NCBI RefSeq assembly: GCF_019578655.1
Contig: NC_063257.1
Coordinates: 5,890,001-5,954,000 of the forward strand
Length of the DNA: 64,000 nucleotides
Direction: 5' to 3'
DNA from: Ricinus communis
Lineage: Eukaryota; Streptophyta; Magnoliopsida; Malpighiales; Euphorbiaceae
In this document: positions 11,589 to 23,477 of the stretch, one piece after another
Layout: each line of letters opens with the position of its first letter
Numbering within the stretch: position 1 is the stretch's first letter
Translations under genes and position numbers: made by a program
The notes under the pieces: model-generated
The model's input: only the letters and a program-made list of their open reading frames with translations
Told to the model about the DNA's origin: nothing
The model's database searches: none

Positions 11589-14429
11589 TCATTCTACTTT
11601 GAGAACAATCTTCATGCACTCGTAGACGAAGTAACTTATTGCTGCAGAGGGAAGTACCTGAAAAAGAAAAATGTCAACCTAAAGTGAATAGAATATGACT
11701 GCCAAAATTCTGAAAAGAACTTGAAAATCCTCACAAGCATCACACAATTTTTATTTTTAAAAAAATAATAACTTTCAGCAACTGCTAAGCATGGAAACGT
11801 CCACAAAATGTGAATATTAGTCCCTGTAAGTTGGTTCTACAGATTTGCCTCCAGACGAAAAAACTCATGAGAAGCTCGACACAGAGATCAAATAGCGTTC
11901 AACAATAACAGTTTCTATGATATGATGCAGAAGTAAAGTCAAATATGCAGAACATTTGAACCCAGGATCTACATAATTTTGTTAATTTCAGTGGATATAC
12001 GACTTACTGATCCATTATAGTTTTTCTTTTCTATTTTTGCAGCTGGTACAAGAGCAGAGTGTCAGAGCCTAAACAACGATGCTACTATAGTTATATAGAT
12101 TTTCAAGTTCAGCAATGAACAAAGTAGATTCAAATTTCTCCTGTAACCCTTCAATAAGACCAATATGTTCATTTACATACCTGCAGCAAGCTGGGAATGA
12201 GACCTGCATACAGAGCTGGAATTCCTCCTCGCTCAACAATCTTGGCACAGGTTGCCAGTGCACTCATTTTACTAGACCGGACTTGCAGTTGAAGTTGTCT
12301 CCTCACAACTTCAAATGGGTAAGTAGCAGCTTCTGCACAAGCACCAGAAATAGCCCCGTATAGTAGTGTCCTAATTGGTCCCAACTCCAGCAGGTCCAAA
12401 GCATTCAATTCCTGCCCGTGTTGGCTCAAATTTTCTATTCTTTTCCTGCCTTCAGGTGAATGCAGATAAGCAGACTTCAATATATCATATACACCATAGA
12501 AAACTGCCCCTGAAGGTGCCATGCTTATAATAGAAGGCACTAAGCCCTTATAAAGGGAAAAAAATCCTTCAGTTCGGATCATATAGCGAAAAGCACCTAT
12601 GACACCACCCAAAGCTTCCCCACCAGGTGCAACAATCTTGGTCCGAATCTGAAAAATATATCAACAAAAGCGTGATTTAGATTTACTGATGATCACGGGA
12701 GCATTAGTGACATCTTGGAACGAAGAATACTTCAAACACAAACCATTTAATTCCCCACATGTACCATCAATAATCTAGACTTCTACTCAACTCAAATCAA
12801 CTTAGCCCCAGCTACAAACTAGTTAGGGATGGTTTCATGAATCCTTTACAACTATATCACATTTGGAGCCGAAGTTTCTGTTTGTTGCTCTGATAATTTA
12901 TAAATTACTCCAGATTCAAAAAGGCCTGTGAAATTGCAAAATTAGCAGGAAGGGTTCCTTACGAAGTAGTTGGTATCATGTCTAGCACAGGTGCCAGTTT
13001 CAAAAAGATTACTAGTGCCCACCAAAAAATATGTCCCATCCAAAGATAGATAATCAGCAGCATGCTTGCAATTTGTAATAAGCCTACACAGATACAACAG
13101 CCCCAACTAAGCTTATTGCATTTTTCCATGTAATGTAACCTATCTACAGCAAACATTTGAAAATCCATTTGACACAAAATAAAACACTGACAAGGTGTCA
13201 CATTGTCTGTAACAAACAGAAATTCTATATGATACATTAAGTCATATAAGCACTTATTTGTGACATGATGCAAGGAGGTGAATTTGGGGAATAAATGCCA
13301 AAAAAAAAAAAGAAAAAAAAAAAAAGAGAAAAAGCAATATTAGCCTTGAATACGAAGAAAAACACAAAGAAAACAAGAGTACAACTTTCACATGCAGCCT
13401 CAGAATACACATAATGCAGAACAAGATACCTTTGACAACTGGAAATAAAGAATTATTGATAATTCATATAAACGCCGTGAACAGTCAAGTTTAATCAGCA
13501 GAAAAATATGCATTATCTATAATAGGGAAAGAAAATCAGAAGTTTTTCTCGTACAGTGTCAAGTGGCAAACAGAGTATAGTAGCGGTAATCCCAGCAGCA
13601 GCGCCAGCAATAAATCTTTCAAAATTAGTAGTTTCCTCATTCCCAGAGAATCTAAGCAATTGCTTCCTATATGTATCATAAGCACAAAAATTGACCGCTT
13701 TAAATGGTGCTGTCCGAAGAATGTTAACAAGATTCCCTTTCCAAAACCCTTTCAATCCTTGAGTAGCCGCAATTGTCTTAATTAGTTCCAATATATGTTT
13801 TTGCTCGCCACGAACCATATATTCCAGCTTTAGTCTCTCCAATGGAGCCACAAAAGTTCTGCTTAAACAAAAAAAAAAGGACATTTACATTAACAGGCAA
13901 AATAAGCAATAGTAAAATGTATAAAGTAGTAACCAAAGATAATTTACCTCGAAACCATAGCGGCAATAGCTCCAGCCCACAAATGTTTGGTAGTGTTCAT
14001 TGCAGCACGCCTTCCTCTTACCAGAACTTTTCTTTTTCTTCTTCCTTTCAAAGCGGCATCATTTTCGCTTTTGGCGTCTTTGTTTTGCACCAAACACTCC
14101 TTTGTTTCCTGCACTAGCTCGGGGCCATCGTTGCTCAAGCTGACCGACAAAAATAAACCGGTAATCGCCGCTTTATTATTAATATTATTATTCTTTTCTC
14201 TCCTGAATCCCGTAAAAATCGCATGTTTAGTAGTAGAAACGAGACTTGTCGTTTTAATTGAACTAGTTGTAGAAGAAATGAGATTGACAAAAGAAGAAGA
14301 AATGGTGGGGTCGAGAAATATGCCACCATAAGTGAATGCAGTAGAATTTGGAATTGAATCGATTGTAAATGGAGTTTGGAACTGGTCTTTTGAGAGTGAC
14401 TTTTTTAACCAAAGCTCAAAACCTGACAT
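11589..14429 (-). CDS. BTL3: Mitochondrial carrier, adenine nucleotide transporter BTL3-like
   Basis: Four exons on the minus strand: 14429-13948, 13858-13555, 12648-12181 and 11657-11589. They encode 440 aa with all phases closing. Residues ~1-145 form a variable, Ser/Lys-rich N-terminal extension ending in RRKRKVLVRGRR. Three mitochondrial-carrier repeats follow. Their signature starts are PLERLK, PLDTIRTK and PFEVVRRQ, and matrix-side GLKGFWKGN and GFFSLYKGL motifs are present. The C terminus is SYFVYECMKIVLKVE. The order and motifs match the plant BTL (Brittle1-like) group of carriers, which move adenine nucleotides across organelle inner membranes. Assignment to BTL3 rather than BTL1/2 is from memory. 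The frame is open upstream of the chosen ATG to 14900, so a longer N terminus cannot be excluded. The MSGFELWL start is preferred from family resemblance. Confidence 0.87.
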
Positions 14430-14435
14430 TTTGTT

Positions 14436-14441
<6 letters not shown>

Positions 14442-14469
<28 letters not shown>

Positions 14470-14470
14470 G
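14442..14470. repeat. (AG)n microsatellite in the BTL3-like 5' leader
   Basis: About 14 AG units lie 13-41 bases upstream of the carrier ATG, so the gene strand carries a (CT)n tract in its 5' UTR or core promoter. Such CT/GA tracts are common near plant transcription starts and are bound by GAGA-binding (BPC) proteins. Any regulatory role here is inferred. Confidence 0.85.
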
Positions 14471-16823
14471 CAATTGGTATTGTTTGGGGTTGTAAAGAAG
14501 TGAAGGTTAGAATGGGAATAGGAGAGAAACAATTAATGGTCGATAAATAGAAGAGAGATATGAAAACGGTGGATTCGGGTTTGGATTTGGCTCTGGCTTT
14601 GCTTCCATCGCCGCGCGAAGTAGAACCACCGTCTTCACTGAATTGAGCTAGAGCAGGTTCTTTTGTTTGTTGATTTTTATTTTTCTCTTTTCTTTTCTTT
14701 TCTCTTTCTTTTTTTGTTCGGGCATGGAATGGGTATTGGAAATTTGGGATCCATACCTGACACTCAACGATTAGTGGGTGGACAGTGGGCTTTGAGCACA
14801 TCTCGTACGGCCCAATTTGCCCTAATTCTTTTAAAAAAATTAACAAGTCCGAAGTTGATTGAAGTAAGCAATAAACACAATTGAAAATATGATTTTTCAC
14901 ATCAATATTGAAGAGATTAATTAAAATAAGATTTAATTACTAAAACAATCATATACTTTGCATTTGTTATTAAATATAGTATATATTATTTAAATTTTAG
15001 ATTTTAATATTAATTTTAATTTTAATCTCTAATGAAATTATAATAAAACTTATTGACGTGATGTGAACTCCATTAATAATAATAAAAATAAGAAATTGAA
15101 TCAGCATATTTATTGTCAAAATATTATTATTTAAGTATATAAAATTTTAAAATTAAAAATAAAATTTAATTTATATAATTAAATGATAATATTTTAGTAA
15201 TTAAACAGATTAACAATTTTAATATTGATTCGGTTCTTTTTTATTATTACTGGAGTTCACGCCAAGCTGACAAATTTGATAAGTATTTTTATTAAATATT
15301 AAAATTGAAATCAATATTAAAGTATGCTGATGAATTTAAAAATTTTAAAAATATATGCTAAATTTAATTATGATTTTTTTGACAATTAATTCTTAAAATA
15401 AACGAAATATGATATTTTACTTATGTGAGTGTGCATAATTTTTTTATTAGAAGAGTGTCCGTAATTTTACTAGCACAAACAAAAGAAAATTTTACATATA
15501 ATGAAAACTCGATTTTTGATATTAGATCTTTTTAGGAAAGAAATATAATTAATCATTTAATTTGTATTTATAGAAAATGGAGTTGGATAATATCATAAAA
15601 ATATTGGGTTGATTTTGTGGAGTTTTTGTGAGATATGACTTTGAACCATCAATTTGAATTAGTTGATCCAGATTAGGGCATATTTGATTGCTAATAATAT
15701 AGCTTTCTTTTTCTTAATGATAGCTTATGTTTTAATACAATCTCAATATGTAACTTAAAAATAAATTACTACCCTTAAAATTACAAAAATAAAAGATAAA
15801 TTATTGATGTTTAGTATGGTGATAAATAAGAGAACATCGCTATATATATATATGCTGTATATTAGTATTATGTAAGAAAAGTTGTAATAAAGTAATCGTG
15901 ACGGTCACATTAAATGTTTCATTACTTTGTATAATAATAATAATGATAATGACAGTAATAATATTAAATTATATAATATAATATAACATAGTATTTATTT
16001 TTTTCAAAGTCTATTCTTTTATTTAGTTATTTTTTTCATATAATTCAAATACCTATAATTAAATTAATCACTACCAACTATTAAGTATCATATATTGATT
16101 ATGTAATGCGGTTTTAAGATTCGATAAAAGTAATTATATTTATATAATAATAACTGACATCAATAATCGTAAATAATTTTAAAATCCTAATAATTTTAAT
16201 AATTTTTGTAGATAATCTTTTTAGTATTTTATTTTTATACTAATTTTTATTAGAAAAATAAAATCAAAATAGAATTTATAATTATATTTTATTACATATA
16301 TTTTTACCATATTTAAATATAATAATAAATGATTAATATTATTTCTTATTATTATATGCCACAATTAGATATGAAATAGATGCAAAACTCATAATTTTAA
16401 TTTTAGTTGACCAATTGAAAGTTTGAACTTGCGTAGATAATGTTACTTTGTTAATATACTTCATCTTATCATTAGATTTTTACTACAATTTTTCAACATT
16501 ATCTCTTAAACTTTTTTAAAAAAAAGAAAAAAAATGACACTTGCAACTTATTTTTTAAACCAACTAGATGCATAGAAGCTTTCCATCATTTTTGCAGACG
16601 ACAATTTTAAATTTTAAACGCCGTAAGTTCCCGTTTATAGGTCCCTGTAGAGCCAAGAGTACCTATAAATGCCAAGTGTTTTGCCGCCAAAAAATCAATT
16701 TATTTGAACTACTCACTCAAAAATTTCAAACAGCTGAGCGAGACATCTCTTTTCAGAGCGCGAGCCAGATTCAAACACAATTTCTAGGGTTTTCAGTTCA
16801 TCAATCGATCTTTCAAATTTAAG
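14471..16823. other. Divergent intergenic region between BTL3-like and ZYP1
   Basis: The carrier (minus) and ZYP1 (plus) are transcribed away from each other across 2.4 kb. Most of it is AT-rich repeat-like sequence, including a foldback element (about 14930-15390) and a short TA run near 15840-15852. No gene is supported. An 84-codon open frame at 16568-16822 falls in the probable ZYP1 5' UTR. Confidence 0.5.
14930..15390. mobile_element. Candidate foldback/MITE element
   Basis: The left half contains cttattgacgtgatgtgaac followed by tccattaataat (about 15050-15085). The right half contains its imperfect reverse complement, attattactggagttcacgc and then caagctgac (about 15240-15275). The inverted similarity extends outward through tttaatatta/tttaatattg blocks for about 100-140 bp per arm. 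There is no coding capacity. It looks like an old non-autonomous DNA transposon. The termini and target duplication were not resolved. Confidence 0.4.
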
Positions 16824-19800
16824 ATGCAGAAGCTAGGGTTTCCAAGCTTGAAAAGCTTCGATCAGTATAAATCGCTGACAGGATCCGTCCCGGGATCGGC
16901 GAAGAACCTGCCGTTATCTTCGCGGCCATTTTCAGACTCAATTTCACATGGCAGTTTCACTAATTTGAAGCTAACTGCTGGTATTAATCGAAGAATTTAA
17001 GTTACTTGTTTTGTTTTGACGGATAAATTTGAAGACTCGAGCTGATTTTTATTTTTGATCCATTTGCTTGCAGAGAAATTAATCAAAGAGCAAGCTTCTG
17101 TGAAAACTGATCTTGAAATAGCGGTACTATAAAATTAACCTTTAGCTTTGTCTCTAGATTCATCTATATGTACCTTGAGCGTCTAATATATTTATATAAT
17201 GTATATATATTGGCGGATAAGTGGTCATTTTGATTTGTATGTATCTAGTAATCGTTGAACATTCTTTTGTTGATTCAATTTTCTCATTCTAAACTGTCGC
17301 TGTTTCTTTAGGTTTAATATTCTTATTGTCTTCATGATAATTAGCGTTTTCGTTTGGACAACATGAAATTGAACGGAAATTTGATTGAAAACATTGGATG
17401 ATTAGAACTCTAAGCTGAAGAAATCCACAGAGCATATCACTGCTTTGGAGGAAAAGTTGCAGAACGCTTTCAATGAAAATGCTAAGCTTAAAGTAAGGCA
17501 GATGGAGGATGAGAAGCTATGGAAAGGATTGGAGTCTAAGTTTTGTTCAACTAAGACTTTATGTGATCAACTGACCGAGACTTTACAGCACTTAGCCTGT
17601 CAAGTTCAGGATGGTATATATGTAAAACTTTTGTGCGAGGTTCATTGAATTTTGTACTGTATTTGTAATTGACAGTGATAAGTACTTCTGACTTGTGTCT
17701 GCAGCTGAAAAAGACAAGGCATTTTTTGAAATCAAGCTATCTGAAAGCTCAAATGCTATTGACAGTCTGAATCAACAGCTGAATAATTTGTCCCTGAAAT
17801 TGGGTTCTGCAGAGGGAACTGTTAGAACTCGTAAGTCAGTTGTGTTAGCTTTTGTTCAAACAGCTATTCGTTTTCGTAAATGAGACTGTTTGACCAATTT
17901 ATGTATGTTGTCTGTTTGTTTGTAATGTTCAACAAACAGTAGCAGAGAATTCACTAACTTGCGAAGTACCATAGGATTGTTTGTTCCAAGAAAAAGGAGG
18001 AAGTTGAATGGGATTGTGTTTGTTTGGGACTTCAATTGCCATTGCATAACGCATTTGAACCCTCAATATAGGTGAAAAGGAACTGGAAGATCTTAAAATT
18101 GAAAAAGAAGAAAAGAATAAGATCTACATGGAGGAACAGTGCAGAACTGCTAATCTCATAGAGGAGAAAGGTAAATAACATTGTCAAAAGGCTGAGCTTG
18201 CTCATTTCAAGATTTTTCTCACTGTGTAACAACCTTTTTATGGCCGCTTATGCTTCTGAAAAACTATAATGATATCTAATATGGTTTAAATCATGCCTCA
18301 TATTGTGCAGTAGGTTCGTGTCATGCGTGCATCCTATATTTTGTAATCATCATCATTATTTTCATATGTGTAGTTGACTTTAACTGGATGAAGATTTGTT
18401 TCTTTGCCGATGGTTAATTACTTAAGCAAAAGTCGGGATGATTGTTGTTTGTCCAATTTACAACTTCATTAATGCTTCAAACTCATTTGGGATATAACCT
18501 CGATTTCCAGTACAAGGATTTAGCTTTTCATTTTAGGAATATTCGGAATATTCAATTTGGTATAGCACTTTCTTTATGCGTACTAATCTTAACTGCTGCG
18601 GTTAATTAATTTTCAACATGGTTTGACTACAAAACTTAACTTGTGTCTTTTGACCTTAGTCTCTCTAGCATCTTATTAGTTTTGACTTTTGAGTAGTAGC
18701 AACTCTGCTTTCATCTTTTGTTATGCCAGCTTAAATTAAAATTTAGGCTATTTGAGTCAGTATTATTTCACAGTACTTCTACATTTCCAAACTGTTAGTG
18801 GAAAAAGATAATAAAGAATAGAACCTTGGCTTACAATTTTAGATCCTCTTTCCTTGGTATAATTATGATATAAGCTTGATACATGTTGCTTAATCATTTT
18901 GTTATTTGTTTACCATTCTCAAACTTCTCAACATGCAAAAGGAGGTTGTTACCAAGACATCTTTTATGAAAATGTCATGCATGTTAGAATATGTATGTAT
19001 TTATATGGATGAAAAGATAATTCAAAAGTGTGCAAGAGAATGAGTGAAGCATTATCTAGCTCCAATTACTTGAAGAGCTCATCTTAATTGTTGCCAGCAT
19101 CAAAAACAATGTCTCACATTCAAGCTGCTTTAGCAGTAATGAATAGAGTTGCTTTGCAAATAATCTGCATTACTTATTTACCTTGCAGATGCTATGTTAA
19201 AGAAATTTGAGGCGACTTTAGCAGCTAACAGATTAGACACAGAGAGCCTGAATTCTAAGTTGGATGAAATGCACCATGAGTTGGGAATAAAGGAAGATAA
19301 TATCAAATGTTTGATGACTACTCAGGAGAAATTGGAGAAAGAAAAGAGCGACCTCCAATTTAGTAGCAACAACTTTGCTGATAAATTGGCTATGTCACTC
19401 CAGGAGATAAAAGATCTTGAAGGTTTTGTTCATATATTGGCTGCACAAATGGCTGAATTGGATAAACAGAATTTGGTTTTCAATGACAAATTTGATCAGC
19501 TAAACTCTCTCTGTGACACTTGCTTTAAATTGATCCAGCTGGAGAGAGACCTTATTGCTAAGCATGCTCAAAAAAAGTTTAATCAGCTACATGATAAGTT
19601 CTTATGTGTGGCATCAGAGAAAGATGCATTGCAATTGGTAAACCAGGAGTTGAATGATAAAATCATTGAACTTCAGAAAGCCCAAGATTCTATTAGGGAA
19701 CAGCTTTCTGAGGGATGTCGTTTAGCGGCAGATAGAATTCAAAAGTTAGAGTCTGAAGCTGAAATGCTGTTGTCAAAGAAGAATGAAACAGAGATATTGG

Positions 19801-22800
19801 TTTCCAAATTGGAGGAGACAATTGATTCTTTGAGAGAGCATTTAAGTACATCTGAAAATAAAATGGTTTGCAACTGTTATTTTCATTCCTAAGGTGTGCC
19901 TTATCATGTCTATTCATATTCTAACCCCAATGTTGTCTATATTGCAGCAAGATTTGTTGTCAAAAGTTGCAGAACTAGAAATGGAAAACAAGGATATTGC
20001 TAAGAAATTACAGATAGAATTAAGGAAAAAAGCAGAAGATCTAGCTACCTGGAAAAATAAGAGCGAGAAGCATGAAAAACATGTAGATTCGCTGGAGAAA
20101 CAAGTTACGCAGCTTCACAGCAACTTAGAGGAGAAGGAAGAACATCTTCTGCAATATAAAAACCGAGAAAAAATGCTGGAAGATCAGATCACTGAGGTTA
20201 TGATTACAGTCAGAGTGAATAACTCTCTAGGATTCTGACAACCATCTATTATTTAGATTCTATATCTTGTTGCAGAGTCAGGCATTGCTAACTGCTGCTG
20301 AAAGCAAACTTACTGAAGCAAAGAAGCAGTATGATATGATGCTAGAGAGCAAACAAATGGAATTATCAAAGCACTTGAAAGAAATATCTCAGAGGAATGA
20401 TCAGGTGGTATCATTTACTATTTACCTGGACTGAATCCTCAAGGAGACACCCATACACATTCATACTGATAGTGATCACTTTTAATAGGCGATTAATGAC
20501 ATCAGGAAGAAGTATGAGGTGGAGAAACTAGAGATTGTTAACATGGAAAAAGAAAAGGTTTGCTCATACTTATGGGGTGATGCATGCAATAAGCTTTGCT
20601 GTGAGTCATATTCCTCAGTTTATTCTTTCAGGCAGACAGAGCTGCAGTAGAATTGGAAAGAAAATATAACCAGAACCTTGCAGAATGCAAAGAAGAAATG
20701 AGGCAGCAGTTGTTGTGCATTCAGGATGAACATGCTGCTTTAGTAAGCACCAGAAATTATTGCAAACTAAAACTGAATTTCATTCTTCTGTTTCTACGAT
20801 TCTTTCATTTAGCAGCCTTTGTTTGGCTATCCTATTGGAAATATCCTCAAAATTGTACTTCTTATTATAATCTCTCTTTATTTTTGACATTTCGCAGATA
20901 TTCAAATAACAGTTTTCATTCAGATGCATCTAATTCTTTATTACATAATATCATGTAATGCTACTTATTTACTCTATTTAGTATAGCTTCCGCCAGTTTG
21001 CATCGAGTGCTTCCCTGACATGTTTATCATAATGTACATGCATGTGATGTCCCAACTTATTTATATGGTTCTTGGGGATTCTTTAGCAGACATGACGCTA
21101 GTTAGATGAAGAAAGTTAAAAAAGTGTAGGAAATTATTTTGATCCTGCTACCAATTTATGACTTATACAATTTATTGCTGGAAGGTACTGAATTCCGAGG
21201 AATATTTCTGCGCACTTCTTACTGAATGTAGTCTTTGCAAATTTTTTAAGCCACTTGTTTTGTAAAGATTTTTGTGGCTGGTTAATTTCCATCCTACTCG
21301 TCTATAGGTACTGCGCATTCAGCAGGAGCATGATAGAAAGGAAATGAGTCTAAAAGCTGGTCATATGGAAGAGATAAAGCGCGCCCAACTTCAAGCTGAA
21401 AATGAACTGAGAGAGGTATATAGCTTCAAAGTTAACATGCAAATATAATGCTTCAATTGCTAATTTTATTTATTTTTTATTTTTCTCAAAAAATTCTCCA
21501 GAAAACAACGCAACTCAGGAATGAACATGAAGTTCAAATGAAAGCTTTGAGGTGTCAGCATGAAGATGAATCTAGAAGGCTGCAAGAGGAACTGGATCTC
21601 CAGAAGTCCAAGGTATGTATTTCATTCAAGTGCTACATGAAGTTAAATATTTTGCGCCTTTAATTTTGTTTGATTATGCCATGTTGCAGGAAGACAGGCA
21701 GAGGGCTTTACTGCAATTGCAATGGAAAGTGATGAGCGATAGGCCACAAGAGGACCAAGAAGTGACTTCGAAAAAGGTATGCTTGCTTACTTCTCTCTCT
21801 ACCCTGCTTCCCTTTCCTCAGCCTGATACAGACAAGCGTACTAATATTCAACCATTTGTCACTTGGAAGTTCCAGTAATGGTCTATGTTTCAACAAAAAT
21901 ATGTGACATCTGATGGGCGGTGAGAGCATATGTGAAGCATGAGTTCCGCTGCTTCACAACGTTCATGCATTAAAAGTGCTAGTTAGATTCTCTGACAAGA
22001 AAATTTCTCTGCTTTTAATGCATTCAAAATTTTCTATTTCATAGGCCTTCTTGTAACTGCTAACTGAAGCTATCAGTTTTTTATAAAAAAGTGAAAATAT
22101 CCGTCTTGTTCCAATGGATCTTCAAGATTTAAACACCATGCTGTTGTTCTGCTGTATCATCTGCAAAATTTTATATCATCTGCTAGTATGGGATCAAGTA
22201 CTCCGATGAGCTATATTAGATTTTCTGATTGGCTCAGAAGATAGATTTTTCTTTTCTTTTCTTTTTCTATATTTTCATTAAATTGACAGTTCTATTATGT
22301 TGCAGGATTATTCCGTTTCATCAACTAAGATAAGAGACCCTGGTGGTGGTATAAGGAGTCAGCATGCTCCAGTAAGATTGGAGAATAACACCAAGTCATT
22401 TTGCTTATAATAATTGAAGTTGTTACAGACATCAGTTTGTTCATCTTTTACGTTTTATAGGATTTCTCTCTCCCAGGGGAAACACAAACGCCTGTGTCAA
22501 AAATACTGAAAAGAGTAGACAATGCTAACACAGGAAGTGTAATGAGCATCCCTAAACATCACAAGAAGGTGAAATTTTTCTTTTATTGGTGCTTTCTTAA
22601 CTTCTTTTCTTTCTTCTTAAGATTTTAGGGGAAGATATTCTGCAATCTTGTCGTTCTCCCCCTTACCTCTTTTGCCTACATGGCACTCCAGGTAACTCAC
22701 CGTGAATATGAAGTTGAAACTACTAATGGAAGAACAGTTACAAAACGAAGAAAGACAAAAAGTACTGTCATGTTTGAGGTATTCGCTATAGAAACCCCAC

Positions 22801-23477
22801 ACACCATACATGCACGTATACATGCATTCCTGCATGAATTAATTTGCTCTATAGATTGAAGGACACATGTTTTACAGCTCCTAATTCTGAACATGTTACA
22901 TCAGGATCCAAGGAAACATAAGAAGAAGAACACGCCAAAGTCCATAACTCCTAGAAGTGTAGCTAAGGTAACAAAGTCAGATTGTTAGTCGCCAAATTGG
23001 CAATTTTTGTTCGTTGCGGTCCTACTACTAATACCTGGTTTTCTTAAAAAGTATTTGGCACCTTACTCCTTCATAGCATAAGTGGTTGAAACATCAATTT
23101 TGCAGCTGGTACCACAGATAATCTAAATTAATTGATCAACTTATGTGATGCTGCTTGGTTGTCAATATGCATATAGTTGCATTATCTATTTGATCTCAGA
23201 GCTTCGGATATAAAATAGATAGCATCTTGGAAAGCATTACAATGGAAAACTAAGAATTTTTAAAAAGAATCTATAAATTCAAGTACCAATATGGCACTGG
23301 GACATCATCAATGACCTGCTTGATTGTTTAAGTTATGCATCTTTGATATTCTTAAGATTCATGTTCAACATGCAGGGGACTAAGATAAGAGGTCGTTCAC
23401 ATCCTTCAAACATAGGAGATTTGTTTTCAGAAGGGTCATTGAATCCATATGCAGATGATCCATATGCATTTGATTAG
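16824..23477 (+). CDS. ZYP1: ZYP1, synaptonemal complex transverse filament protein
   Basis: Eighteen exons: 16824-16980, 17074-17123, 17406-17613, 17705-17830, 18072-18170, 19189-19865, 19948-20196, 20276-20404, 20489-20557, 20632-20742, 21308-21415, 21502-21612, 21690-21776, 22306-22371, 22461-22568, 22692-22778, 22905-22967 and 23376-23477. They give 868 aa, close to the roughly 870 aa of Arabidopsis ZYP1. All junctions are GT-AG and the phases close. The protein opens [20 protein letters not shown], the conserved ZYP1 N terminus. A nearly continuous coiled coil follows (residues ~55-725, Glu/Lys/Leu heptads), then a basic, globular C-terminal tail with [15 protein letters not shown] and [15 protein letters not shown]1 dimers span the central region of the synaptonemal complex between homologous chromosomes in meiotic prophase I and limit and space crossovers. 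From exon 7 on, all exon boundaries lie between codons, so whole exons could be skipped in frame. Expression is expected in meiocytes only. The largest intron is 18171-19188. Confidence 0.93.
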
